Origin: Rhodoferax ferrireducens T118
GTDB lineage: Bacteria; Pseudomonadota; Gammaproteobacteria; Burkholderiales; Burkholderiaceae_C
Reading direction: 5' to 3'
Assembly (NCBI RefSeq): GCF_000013605.1
Contig: NC_007908.1
Coordinates: forward strand, 3,472,001 to 3,536,000
DNA length: 64,000 nucleotides
Shown here: positions 10,566 to 18,660 of the stretch, piece by piece
Numbering within the stretch: position 1 is the first letter of the stretch
Layout: every line of letters begins with the position of its first letter
Translations under genes and position numbers: made by a program
The notes under the pieces: model-generated
Told to the model about the DNA's origin: nothing
Database searches by the model: none
The model's input: the letters and a program-made list of their open reading frames with translations, nothing else

Positions 10566-11129
10566 CTACGCCTTGCGATCACACCGAAACACATTGTCCT
10601 GGTCTCGATAGAACTCGCACCGTTTCGTCAGCGCCTCCTTCAGGCGAAGCCGTGCGCGGTGAATCCTGATCTTCGCCGTCGCCAGGGAACAAGCGCAAAT
10701 CTCGGCCGTTTGCTCGGCTGACAGTCCCTCGAGATCGTGCAGGATGAGCGCGGCACGGTAACTGTCCGGCAGGCTGTCGATCACGGCGCGAATACATTCG
10801 TTCATCTCGCCCAACATCATTTTTTCGTCCAGCGCGCGATCCGGGTCAATGGGTTCGGCGACTTCGTCCAGCTCAACGATGTGCAGCCTCCGATCAGGAT
10901 GGCGCAGGTAATCGGCAGCGACACGGTTGGCGATGGAAAAAGCCCAGGTCTTGATCGACGAACGACCGGCAAAGGATGGCAGCCCCTGGTTGATGCGCAT
11001 CAGCGTTTCCTGCGACAGGTCTTGCGCCACGGCAGGGTCTCCGACATACCGTTCAAGGTAGCGCCGCAGCGACTGCGCCAAATCGTCAGCAATAGCGCGA
11101 AACGCGGGTTGTACAACTTCACCATTCAT
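10566..11129 (-). CDS. ECF-type RNA polymerase sigma factor with C-terminal cysteine pair
   Basis: This 187-residue group 4 sigma factor has region 2 (QDLSQETLMRINQGLPSF, then SSIKTWAFSIANRVAADYLR) and region 4 (LPDSYRAALILHDLEGLSAE followed by the helix-turn-helix). After region 4 it ends in a short tail with C171 and C183 around EFYRDQDNVFR, a layout that could sense redox state or bind metal. It is the second gene after the AhpD-like gene, 65 bp apart on the same strand. There is no anti-sigma gene, so the upstream protein may supply the control. Confidence 0.9.
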   Translation of the reverse strand: MNGEVVQPAFRAIADDLAQSLRRYLERYVGDPAVAQDLSQETLMRINQGLPSFAGRSSIKTWAFSIANRVAADYLRHPDRRLHIVELDEVAEPIDPDRALDEKMMLGEMNECIRAVIDSLPDSYRAALILHDLEGLSAEQTAEICACSLATAKIRIHRARLRLKEALTKRCEFYRDQDNVFRCDRKA

Positions 11130-11194
11130 GTCATGTTCCCCAGGCGATACAGCGCCGCCCCATCACGCTGTGGCGGCGCATCTTCAAACACATG

Positions 11195-11644
11195 TCAACA
11201 GCATGCGCCTGCAGCATTCGCCGCAGGCTTGCCTGCATCCTCTTCGCCCGAAGGATGCGCATGACAAGCCGATGGGGCGAGCGTGCCGCAGCTGGCCATC
11301 ATTTTCGACATCATCGCGGCCATGCCGCCTGCGGGCTGCGCCCTGCTGGACGCAGCGGCGCTCGGTGCATTGTCATCCTGTGCGCATCCGCATGCTGGCA
11401 CGGGCTCCGCGCTGCCGGCTTCAAGCGCGACCGCGGGCAGCATGGCGAGCGCGGTCTGGAGCGTCTTGCGGGCCGGGACTTGGCGAATCTTGTCCGCATG
11501 CAGGATGGCGGCGTGGATTTCAGCATCGCTCAGCCCCGCTTTTCGCGATTGCGGAATGTGGTACTCCATGCAGGGCGGGCAATTGCTGCCCATTGCAGCG
11601 CCAAGCGCCACCAGTTCAAGGTCTCGGGGGCTCAAATCACGCAT
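11195..11644 (-). CDS. Carboxymuconolactone decarboxylase (AhpD-like) family protein with Cys/Met-rich tail
   Basis: This 149-residue protein has an AhpD-like core with the redox/proton-relay motif CPPCMEYH (C22, C25, H29). From about residue 75 it carries a low-complexity extension with C85, C87, C119, C127, C148 and C149 and a Met cluster (GGMAAMMSKMMASC). Such a tail suggests binding of a soft metal (Cu, Hg, Ag) or thiol redox chemistry; that is inference. The ATG at 11644 has a TTGGAGA Shine-Dalgarno; upstream codons in frame are ignored. It is co-oriented with the ECF sigma gene directly downstream. Confidence 0.85.
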   Translation of the reverse strand: MRDLSPRDLELVALGAAMGSNCPPCMEYHIPQSRKAGLSDAEIHAAILHADKIRQVPARKTLQTALAMLPAVALEAGSAEPVPACGCAQDDNAPSAAASSRAQPAGGMAAMMSKMMASCGTLAPSACHAHPSGEEDAGKPAANAAGACC

Positions 11645-11704
11645 GATGTTCTCCAATAGGTTTCGGTTGATAAGTTCCGGACGATTTTTTCTCATCCACC
11701 TACT

Positions 11705-11733
11705 TAGACGGGTAACCGGTCGCAAGAGATACA
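11705..11733 (-). promoter_or_regulatory. Possible ECF-type promoter upstream of the AhpD-like gene
   Basis: On the minus strand TGTATC (11733-11728) and CGTCTA (11710-11705) are separated by 17 bp, about 60 bp upstream of the AhpD-like start. CGTC is the usual -10 core for ECF sigma factors, so this could be an autoregulated promoter. The -35 match is weak. Confidence 0.3.
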
Positions 11734-11796
11734 CCTGCGCTGTCCCCCATCGAATTCGTTAAGCTTACAAACCAGGCAATACCCTCCGGAGTCACC

Positions 11797-12279
11797 ATGC
11801 CAAACACTGAATTCCCCATCGCCATCGCTGCCCTGGATGCAGCACCCCGCACAAAACCTTCAACTTATCCCGAACCGTTTGCCTCGCGCATGGCGGGCCG
11901 GGAGAAGCGACCGCTGGGCGAGCTCTTCGGTTTATCCAATTTCGGCGTGAACCTGACCCGTCTCATACCCGGTGCAGGCTCTGCGCTTCGGCACGCCCAC
12001 ACGAGACAGGACGAATTCGTGTACATCGTGGAGGGTCACCCGGTGCTCATCACGGACCAGGGCGAGACGCCACTTGCTCCGGGCATGTGCGCGGGTTTCA
12101 AAGCCGGCACCGGCAAAGGCCACAAAGTCGTGAACCGCACAAACGCGGATGTTCTTTATCTCGAAGTCGGCGACCGCACCGCCGGCGATGCCGCGACCTA
12201 CCCGGATGACGACTTGCAAGCCGCCTTGGGGGACGACGGGAAATGGCGGTACGCCCACAAGGATGGAACACCGTATTGA
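11797..12279 (+). CDS. Cupin domain protein
   Basis: This 160-residue protein has one cupin_2 beta-barrel: HAHTRQDEFVYIVEG supplies the first metal-binding motif (two His and one Glu) and GKGHKVVNRTNADVLYLEVG the second motif with its His. Members bind a divalent metal and act as small dioxygenases, isomerases or sugar-binding proteins; none of these is shown here. It diverges from the AhpD-like/sigma pair, so it may belong to the same stress response. A good GGAG Shine-Dalgarno precedes the ATG. Confidence 0.85.
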   Translation: MPNTEFPIAIAALDAAPRTKPSTYPEPFASRMAGREKRPLGELFGLSNFGVNLTRLIPGAGSALRHAHTRQDEFVYIVEGHPVLITDQGETPLAPGMCAGFKAGTGKGHKVVNRTNADVLYLEVGDRTAGDAATYPDDDLQAALGDDGKWRYAHKDGTPY

Positions 12280-12490
12280 AGCGTAGGCCTTGCATTGCTA
12301 TATGAAAAAGATGGCCGCTAGCCCCCCCGGGCGGCCAGCGCGCCTGAAGCGGAAAATCCAGCCTCCGCCGCCTTTGCCACTGACTTGCGCGCAGAGCCCC
12401 TCGCCGTGGCGACCTCACCCGTCCGCAGCGTCAAGTCCAAAGTCCGACTGCTAAGATCGCGACTCGTAACTTTCTTGCCAAGCTGACTTT
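12280..12490. other. Gene-free stretch before gmk
   Basis: No gene is seen. It holds a GC-rich block with a CCCCCCCGGG run and presumably the gmk promoter; no clear -35/-10 pair stands out. The short GCTATATG plus GCTAGCCCCC here only superficially resembles the dispersed repeat. Confidence 0.5.
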
Positions 12491-13111
12491 ATGGATTACC
12501 CCGGAAATTTGTTTGTCGTTGCCGCCCCCAGTGGGGCTGGTAAATCGAGCCTGGTGAAAGCGTTGCTGGAACTCGATTCGCACGTTCAACTCTCGGTTTC
12601 GCATACCACGCGCGCCCCGCGCGGGCAGGAAAAGCACGGCCGCGAGTATTTTTTCGTCTCCGAGCAGGAATTCGACGCCATGGTGAAAGCCGATGCATTT
12701 GTGGAATGGGCTTCGGTGCACCAGCACCGCTATGGCACCTCCAAAAGAGCGATTGAAGAGCGCATGGCACAAGGGGCCGATGTGGTGCTTGAAATCGATT
12801 ACCAGGGCGCGCTGCAGATCAAGAAGCTGTTTGCCAATGCCATCAGCATCTTCATCCTGCCGCCGAGTTGGGACGAGTTGCGCGCGCGGCTGGAGCGCCG
12901 TGGTGAAGATTCAGCCGACGTCATTGAACTGCGGCTCAAAAACGCAGCGATTGAAGTGGCGCAAGTGCATAAGTTTGACTTCGTTATAATCAACGAATTG
13001 TTTGATCGTGCGCTTTTTGACCTGAAAGCGATTGTTCATTCCCAGCGACTCAAGTTCTCGGCGCAGCGTCGCGCTCGGGCTGAAACGTTCAAAGCACTGC
13101 ATATTTTCTAG
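12491..13111 (+). CDS. gmk: Guanylate kinase
   Basis: This 206-residue enzyme phosphorylates GMP to GDP with ATP. The P-loop [15 protein letters not shown] is at residues 12-26, followed by the GMP-binding [20 protein letters not shown] segment, [13 protein letters not shown] and the lid region. Length matches the bacterial family (about 205). It is followed 29 bp later by rpoZ and then spoT, the common proteobacterial order linking guanine nucleotide supply and (p)ppGpp. Confidence 0.97.
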
Positions 13112-13140
13112 TGCACCCCCTTGGTCTTTCGGAGAATTTC

Positions 13141-13344
13141 ATGGCCCGTATTACTGTCGAAGACTGCCTTGAGCAGATCCCCAATCGTTTTCAGCTGGTG
13201 CTGGCAGCGACCTACCGTGCGCGCATGCTGAGCCAAGGCCATGCGCCCAAAGTGGATTGCAAGAACAAGCCCGCCGTCACCGCCCTGCGCGAGATCGCCG
13301 CAGGCAAAATTGGCCTGGAGATGCTGAAAAAAGTCCCGCTCTGA
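13141..13344 (+). CDS. rpoZ: RNA polymerase omega subunit
   Basis: This 67-residue omega subunit helps assemble RNA polymerase and forms part of a (p)ppGpp site. It starts [20 protein letters not shown] and contains [20 protein letters not shown] followed by VTALREIA, the standard conserved core. The ATG at 13141 is chosen over upstream in-frame codons because it matches the family N-terminus; a GGAG precedes it. An intrinsic terminator follows directly. Confidence 0.96.
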   Translation: MARITVEDCLEQIPNRFQLVLAATYRARMLSQGHAPKVDCKNKPAVTALREIAAGKIGLEMLKKVPL

Positions 13345-13361
13345 GGGTTTTTTCCAAGGCC

Positions 13362-13389
13362 AAAAAAGCACCGTTTGCGGTGCTTTTTT
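13362..13389 (+). terminator. Rho-independent terminator after rpoZ
   Basis: AAAAAGCACCG and CGGTGCTTTTT form a perfect stem with a short TTTG loop, ending in a T-run 17 bp after the rpoZ stop. It separates gmk-rpoZ from spoT, so spoT needs read-through or its own promoter in the 40 bp that follow. Confidence 0.9.
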
Positions 13390-13432
13390 ATTGGCGCGCG
13401 GCAAAACGCCGTCAGCACGCTATATTCACGGG

Positions 13433-15712
13433 GTGAGTACCGTTGTCAAACCCAACTCCAGCAAGAAGCCAGCCGCGGCGGGGCCGCGGCCCGTGGCCGA
13501 CTTGCCCAGCCCGGCAGCAGTCAACGCGGCCGCGGCCAGTTTTGCCGGCCTGACGGCCAAACTCGACTACCTGTCAGCCTCGGATCTGGCGCAGGTGCGC
13601 CTGGCCTACCGCTATGCCGACCAAGCCCATTTGGGACAACTGCGCAACAGCGGTGAACCCTACATCACCCACCCGATTGCCGTCGCCGCCCAATGCGCCG
13701 ACTGGAAGCTCGATGCCCAGGCACTGATGGCGGCGCTGCTGCATGATGCGCTGGAGGATTGCTGCGTCACCAAAATTGAGCTGATCGAGCGCTTTGGCTC
13801 GCCCGTGGCCGAGCTGGTGGACGGTCTGACCAAGCTCGACAAGCTGCATTTCAGTACCCGCGAAGAAAACCAGGCCGAGTCGTTTCGCAAAATGCTGCTG
13901 GCCATGGCGCGCGACGTGCGCGTCATCCTGATCAAGTTGGCGGATCGAACCCACAACATGCGCACGCTGTCAGACGCTCCGCGCGATAAGTGGGCCCGAA
14001 TTGCCACCGAGACGCTCGACATCTACGCCCCGATTGCGCATCGCCTGGGTCTGAACCAGACCTACCGTGAACTCCAGAACCTGGCGTTTCGCTATTTGCG
14101 GCCCTGGCGTTACGCCATTTTGTCCAAGGCGGTGGCCAAATCGCGCGGTCGTCGACGCGATCTGATTCAAAAAGTACAGGAAGAAGTCGACACCGCCTTC
14201 GCCAACAGTGGCATGGATGTGCGCATCGCCGGTCGCGAGAAAACCTTGTATTCGATCTACAAGAAGATGGAGGAGAAGCACCTCACATTTGCCCAGGTCA
14301 CGGACATCTATGGCTTCCGGATTCTGGTGCCCAGCGTGATTGACTGCTACACCGCGCTGGGCACCTTGCACCAGCTCTACAAACCGGTGCCCGGCAAGTT
14401 CAAGGACCACATTGCCATTGGCAAGCTCAATGGCTACCAGTCGCTGCACACCACCTTGGTCGGCCCGTCCGGGGTGAATGTGGAGTTTCAGATACGCACC
14501 GAGGCCATGCACCTGGTCGCCGAGTCAGGGGTTGCCGCGCACTGGTTGTACAAAGTCAACACCCCGCAAGGCACCGGCACCGGCGACTGGCTGGGCTCCA
14601 AGTGGCTGCAGTCGCTGCTTGACATCGAAGATGAAACACGCGATGCCGCCGAGTTTTGGGATCACGTCAAGGTTGACCTGTTCCCGGATGCGGTCTATGT
14701 CTTTACGCCCAAAAGCCAGATCATGGCACTGCCCAAAGGGGCCACGGTGGTGGACTTTGCCTACGCGATTCACAGCAATGTCGGCGACCGCACGCTGGCG
14801 GCGCGGATCAACGGCGAACAAGTACCCTTGCGCACCGAGATCAAAAATGGCGACGTCATTGAAATTGTCACCGCGCCGGGCGCCGCCCCCAATCCGGCCT
14901 GGCTCGGGTTTGTCCGCACTGCGCGCGCCCGCTCAAAAATTCGCCAGCACCTCAAGACGCTGGCCCAGACCGAGTCTGAGGACCTGGGCGAAAAGATGTT
15001 GGCGCAGGCGCTGCGCGCCGAAGGCATTGAAAAATTGCCGGACGACACCGGCAGCAATCGGTTGCTGTGGGAGAAGTTACTGCGTTTTACCGGCAACAAG
15101 AGCATGTCCGAACTGTTCCTGGACCTTGGCTTGGGCAAACGCATTGCCAGCATCGTTGCCAAGCGTTTGCTGACCTTGCTGACCGACCGGGGCGAAAAGC
15201 CGGACGCCTTGTTGCTCACGCGCGAGCGCTACACCACGAACGAGGCGGTAGCACAAGGCGGCGTCGTGCTCGATGGCAGCGAAAACGCCTCCATCCGTTT
15301 CGCGCCGTGTTGCGGACCGGTGCCGGGCGACGCCATTGTGGGTTACCTGGGACGCGGCGAGGGTTTGCTGGTGCATGCAGCGGACTGCGCGGTAGCCCAA
15401 AAGCTCAAACTCAATGACAGTGAGCGCTTTATTGACGTGCAGTGGTCGGACGACCCGGTTCGCCCCTTTGAAACCGAGGTGCGGGTGACGGTCGTCAATG
15501 GCCGCGGCGTGTTGGCCCGGGTCGCTGCCGCCCTCGCCGCTGCCGAGGTCGACATCACGCACATTGACATGGAAGATGAAGCCGCGCAGGACGCCACTGA
15601 CTTGCGTTTTGTGATTGCCGTGCGTGACAGCAAACAGCTTGAAACCGCCTTGGGCAATCTCAGAAGAACACATGCCGTGCTCAAAGCGCAACGGTCCAAA
15701 GTCACCCAATAG
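13433..15712 (+). CDS. spoT: Bifunctional (p)ppGpp synthetase/hydrolase
   Basis: This RelA/SpoT-family protein of about 759 residues makes and degrades the stringent alarmone. The HD hydrolase motif is intact (H104-D105 in LLHDALED), so hydrolysis is expected. The synthetase domain follows (TDIYGFRILVPSVIDCYTAL, then YQSLHTTLVGP). A TGS domain lies at about residues 420-480 (VYVFTPKSQIMALPKGATVV) and an ACT domain ends the protein. The start is uncertain: GTG at 13433 gives the best fit, since the TTG at 13391 sits within the end of the rpoZ terminator. The N-terminal 40 residues are low-complexity. Confidence 0.93.
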   Translation: MSTVVKPNSSKKPAAAGPRPVADLPSPAAVNAAAASFAGLTAKLDYLSASDLAQVRLAYRYADQAHLGQLRNSGEPYITHPIAVAAQCADWKLDAQALMAALLHDALEDCCVTKIELIERFGSPVAELVDGLTKLDKLHFSTREENQAESFRKMLLAMARDVRVILIKLADRTHNMRTLSDAPRDKWARIATETLDIYAPIAHRLGLNQTYRELQNLAFRYLRPWRYAILSKAVAKSRGRRRDLIQKVQEEVDTAFANSGMDVRIAGREKTLYSIYKKMEEKHLTFAQVTDIYGFRILVPSVIDCYTALGTLHQLYKPVPGKFKDHIAIGKLNGYQSLHTTLVGPSGVNVEFQIRTEAMHLVAESGVAAHWLYKVNTPQGTGTGDWLGSKWLQSLLDIEDETRDAAEFWDHVKVDLFPDAVYVFTPKSQIMALPKGATVVDFAYAIHSNVGDRTLAARINGEQVPLRTEIKNGDVIEIVTAPGAAPNPAWLGFVRTARARSKIRQHLKTLAQTESEDLGEKMLAQALRAEGIEKLPDDTGSNRLLWEKLLRFTGNKSMSELFLDLGLGKRIASIVAKRLLTLLTDRGEKPDALLLTRERYTTNEAVAQGGVVLDGSENASIRFAPCCGPVPGDAIVGYLGRGEGLLVHAADCAVAQKLKLNDSERFIDVQWSDDPVRPFETEVRVTVVNGRGVLARVAAALAAAEVDITHIDMEDEAAQDATDLRFVIAVRDSKQLETALGNLRRTHAVLKAQRSKVTQ

Positions 15713-15726
15713 ATCGTTGCAGCAAC

Positions 15727-16290
15727 TCAAGCATCTGGCGCCGGATAGTCGACGCCAATCACCTCAATCTCGACCCGGCCGACTGGCGTCAGCAGCTGCA
15801 ATTCATCGCCAACACGGGCTTGCAGCAGGGTGCGGGCAATCGGCGACACCCAACTGACCTGGCCCAGGGCGCTGTCGGCCTCATCGATGCCCAAAATGGT
15901 GACGCTGCGCGCCGTGCCTGCGGCCTCGACATACGTCACATGCGCACCAAAGAAAATCTGCTCACTGCCGTGGTGCAGCGCCGGGTCGGTGACTTGCGCG
16001 ATTTCAAGCCGCTGGGTCAAAAAACGGATACGCCGGTCAATCTCGCGCAAGCGTTTTTTGCCATAGATGTAGTCGCCGTTTTCAGAGCGATCGCCGTTGC
16101 TGGCGGCCCAATAAACCGCCTCCACCACCTGAGGCCGCTGGTTATCGATCAAGTCCAGCAGTTCGCCGCGTAAGCGGGCATACCCTTGCGGTGTGATGTA
16201 ATTTTTGCCACCTGCGGGCAGTGAAGGCGATGGCGATGGCGCGTCGTCCTCGTCGGCGTCATCGGTTTCTTTGGTGAAAGCTTTGTTCAT
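15727..16290 (-). CDS. greB: Transcription elongation factor GreB
   Basis: This 187-residue factor enters the RNA polymerase secondary channel and stimulates cleavage of backtracked RNA. After about 28 acidic and Pro/Ser-rich residues come ITPQGYARLRGELLDL, the coiled-coil tip NGDRSENGDYIYGKKRLREI with its essential acidic residues, and the C-terminal FKBP-like domain (SWVSPIARTLLQARVGDE). Tip wording YIYGKKRLREID favours GreB over GreA. It converges with spoT with only 14 bp between stops. The N-terminal extension is longer than in E. coli GreB. Confidence 0.93.
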   Translation of the reverse strand: MNKAFTKETDDADEDDAPSPSPSLPAGGKNYITPQGYARLRGELLDLIDNQRPQVVEAVYWAASNGDRSENGDYIYGKKRLREIDRRIRFLTQRLEIAQVTDPALHHGSEQIFFGAHVTYVEAAGTARSVTILGIDEADSALGQVSWVSPIARTLLQARVGDELQLLTPVGRVEIEVIGVDYPAPDA

Positions 16291-16337
16291 GGCAGCACCA
16301 CCGGCGGGCCCAGCCGGTGATTCAGGTCAAGCCGACT

Positions 16338-16919
16338 TCAGGCGAAATTGGCTTGCGCAAAACCCCAGTTCACCAGCTTGTCAAAGAAGACTTCAACGTA
16401 TTTCTGGCGCAGGTTGCGGTAATCAATGTAATAGGCGTGCTCCCACACATCAACCGTCAGCAGCGCCTTGTCGGCGCTGGTCAGCGGGGTGCCCGCCGGA
16501 CCCATGTTGACGATATCGACCGAACCATCGGCCTTTTTCACCAGCCAGGTCCAGCCGGAGCCAAAGTTGCCCACGGCCGACTTGACGAACGCTTCTTTGA
16601 ACGCCACGTAGCTACCCCATTTGGCGTTGATGGCGGCTGCCAGCGCACCGGTGGGCTCACCGCCGCCCTGGGGCTTCATGCCGTTCCAGAAAAAGGTGTG
16701 GTTCCAGATTTGCGCGGCATTGTTGTAAATGCCACCGCTGGCTTGTTTGATGATGTCTTCGAGCGACATGTTCTCAAAATCAGTGCCTTTTTGCAGATTG
16801 TTGAGATTCACGACATAGGCGTTGTGGTGCTTGCCGTAGTGGTACTCCATCGTTTCCTGGGAGTAGGCGGGGGCCAGCGCGTCAATCGCGTACGGCAGGG
16901 CGGGCAGTTTATGTTCCAT
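16338..16919 (-). CDS. sodB: Superoxide dismutase [Fe]
   Basis: This 193-residue cytoplasmic enzyme dismutates superoxide. The metal ligands are H27, H74, D157 and H161 (DVWEHAYYIDYRN), at the same numbers as E. coli SodB. Gln70 in NNAAQIWNHTFFWN is typical of the iron form. The ATG at 16919 starts MEHKLPALPY and has a GAGGAC Shine-Dalgarno; an upstream in-frame ATG gives a non-homologous extension. Stand-alone transcription unit between greB and xseA. Confidence 0.96.
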   Translation of the reverse strand: MEHKLPALPYAIDALAPAYSQETMEYHYGKHHNAYVVNLNNLQKGTDFENMSLEDIIKQASGGIYNNAAQIWNHTFFWNGMKPQGGGEPTGALAAAINAKWGSYVAFKEAFVKSAVGNFGSGWTWLVKKADGSVDIVNMGPAGTPLTSADKALLTVDVWEHAYYIDYRNLRQKYVEVFFDKLVNWGFAQANFA

Positions 16920-16969
16920 GATGTCCTCGTGAGTTGGTTGTTGGAGATCGGCAATTGTAGAAACTTTGC

Positions 16970-18316
16970 TCAAATCGAGGGGGTCACCGTCAAATCAACC
17001 GCGCCATCGGCAAGGGTGGCCCGCACGGCCTGACCGGGCCAGGTTTGCTGCACGCTGCTGATGCCGACACCGTCCGGCGTGCTCAACCAGGCGTAGCCGC
17101 GCGCAAGCACCAGGTGCGGGTCGAGCAGGCCCAGCCGCAATGCCGCGCGCTGCAGACGCTCGTCCTGGCGCTGCAGGCCGCGCTGCGCCGCCGTGGGCAA
17201 AGCCGCCTGCTGCCGCAGCAAGGCTTGCTGTCTTTGCTGCACAAAATGGGTTGATGCCAGTTGCAGCCGTTGCGCGCTAGCGCCCAGGCGCAGGCCTTGA
17301 CGCCCGACCAGCGCCGACGGTCGCCCAAGGCGCGACGTTGTCAGATCCAGACGCTGGCTTTGCTGATCCAGGCGGCGCAGCACGGCATCCTGCAGGCGGC
17401 GCGCCGCCGCATCAAGCGCGCCCAGCCAGAGCTGACGCGGCTGCGCCACCAACTCGGCCGCGGCGGTGGGTGTTGGCGCGCGCAGGTCGGCCACAAAATC
17501 AGCGATGGTGAAGTCGGTTTCATGGCCGACGCCGCAAACAATGGGCACCGGGCTTTGCGCCAATGTGTGCGCCAGTTGCTCGTCGTTGAAGGCCCATAAA
17601 TCCTCCATCGAACCGCCCCCGCGCACCAGCAAAATGACATCGATGCAGGGTGCGGCGGACTCGCCCTTCTTCTTTGTCTTTTTAGTAAAATCAGGCTCTA
17701 GCCCCCGTCCTTCCTGCGTAAGCCGATATAAATTTAATAGCGCCTGAATCAACTCGCCGGGTGCGTTGCTGCCCTGCACCGTGGCTGGCGCAATGACCAC
17801 CGGGATGTGCGACACGCGCCGCTGCAGGGTCGTCACCACATCGTGCAAAGCGGCCGCACCAAGCGACGTCACCACGCCAATGCCACGCGGCAAAACGGGT
17901 AGCTGGCGTTTGCGCTCGGCAGCGAACAGCCCTTGGGCTTCCAGCTTGGCTTTGAGTTGGAGAAACTGCTCAAACAGCGCACCCTGCCCGGCCCGGCTCA
18001 TGCTCTCCACAATCAATTGCAGATCGCCACGCGGCTCATAGACCCCCAGACGACCACGCACCTCGACCAGTTCGCCGTCGCGCGGCGAAAAGTCGAGCGA
18101 GCTGGCAGCGCGGCGAAACATGGCGCAACGAACCTGCGCACTTTCATCCTTGAGGGAAAAATAACAATGCCCGCTCGACGCGCGCGAGAAACCCGACAAT
18201 TCGCCGCGCACGACGACCGGGTTAAAACGGGAATCGAGCGCAGCAGCGATGGCGCGGCAGAGCGCGCCAATTTGCCAGACGCGGGGCGTCATGGCGGGGT
18301 TGTCGGTTTCAAACAT
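16970..18316 (-). CDS. xseA: Exodeoxyribonuclease VII large subunit with repeat-derived insertion
   Basis: The large subunit of exonuclease VII (about 448 residues) degrades single-stranded DNA with XseB. It has the N-terminal OB fold (VVVRGELSGFSRASSGHCYF), the catalytic core with VRGGGSMEDLWAFND and GVGHETDFTIADFVADLRAP, and a C-terminal coiled-coil. Between the helix GELIQALL and IDVILLVRGGGS it carries an extra loop of about 25 residues (about 192-222) that E. coli XseA lacks. This loop is encoded by repeat copy B plus a Lys-rich stretch (TKKTKKKGES). The frame is intact. The start is ATG 18316 or ATG 18292; neither has a strong Shine-Dalgarno. Confidence 0.92.
   Translation of the reverse strand: MFETDNPAMTPRVWQIGALCRAIAAALDSRFNPVVVRGELSGFSRASSGHCYFSLKDESAQVRCAMFRRAASSLDFSPRDGELVEVRGRLGVYEPRGDLQLIVESMSRAGQGALFEQFLQLKAKLEAQGLFAAERKRQLPVLPRGIGVVTSLGAAALHDVVTTLQRRVSHIPVVIAPATVQGSNAPGELIQALLNLYRLTQEGRGLEPDFTKKTKKKGESAAPCIDVILLVRGGGSMEDLWAFNDEQLAHTLAQSPVPIVCGVGHETDFTIADFVADLRAPTPTAAAELVAQPRQLWLGALDAAARRLQDAVLRRLDQQSQRLDLTTSRLGRPSALVGRQGLRLGASAQRLQLASTHFVQQRQQALLRQQAALPTAAQRGLQRQDERLQRAALRLGLLDPHLVLARGYAWLSTPDGVGISSVQQTWPGQAVRATLADGAVDLTVTPSI
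17688..17743 (-). repeat. Dispersed repeat, copy B (inside xseA, in frame)
   Basis: On the minus strand, GCGCTATTAAATTTATAT is followed by GCTTACGCAGGAAGGACGGG, then GGGCTAGAGCCTGATTT. It shares GCTTACGCAGGA with copy D in lolA and GGGGGCTAGAGCCTGATTT with copy E. It is translated as ALLNLYRLTQEGRGLEPDF within XseA and creates no stop codon. Confidence 0.8.
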
Positions 18317-18660
18317 GAAGAAAACGACCGCTGGCGTCGGGCTGTGACAGGGGAATGCTCCACAATGGCAGGCCTTGTTCGTTGCCATTTTGAAAGCCCC
18401 CTGGAGCGCCGGATACTTTGATGCAATTTATTGATTTCATTGTATTTTTCACTGCCTAATTTGTCATCGATCTGTCGCAAGCCCCAGCCCATGCGGCTCG
18501 GTGGCACTTCAGTAGCCAGTTTTGCACAAAGTTATCCACAGATTTTGTGGGTGATCGGGGCAGACACCCGTCCGTGGAATAAGTCTCCCAGACGGATGAA
18601 GTCCAAGACTTGGGACGTGCGCCATAATTGCGCGGCATTTCATCTGCGCGGAGACCCCAT
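18317..18660. other. 344-bp gene-free region between xseA and exbB
   Basis: This region between divergent genes must hold the promoters of both xseA and the exbB operon. It contains a consensus DnaA box inside an inverted repeat (18525-18548) and is AT-rich for this genome near 18420-18470. I see no gene or RNA in it. Confidence 0.6.
18532..18540 (+). promoter_or_regulatory. Consensus DnaA box (TTATCCACA) within an inverted repeat
   Basis: The 9-mer exactly matches the DnaA consensus. It lies between CACAAA (18525-18530) and TTTGTG (18544-18549), which are inverted repeats. A single box is not an origin; it may regulate the exbB-lpxK operon or act as a DnaA titration site. Confidence 0.5.

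Noticed and set aside
12290..12345. TTGCTATATGAAAAAGATGG with GCTAGCCCCC near gmk as a repeat copy
   Set aside because: The blocks are in the wrong relative orientation and the GCTAT arm has no ATAGC partner.
18525..18549. Chromosomal replication origin
   Set aside because: One DnaA box, no dnaA/dnaN/gidA neighbours and no box cluster.
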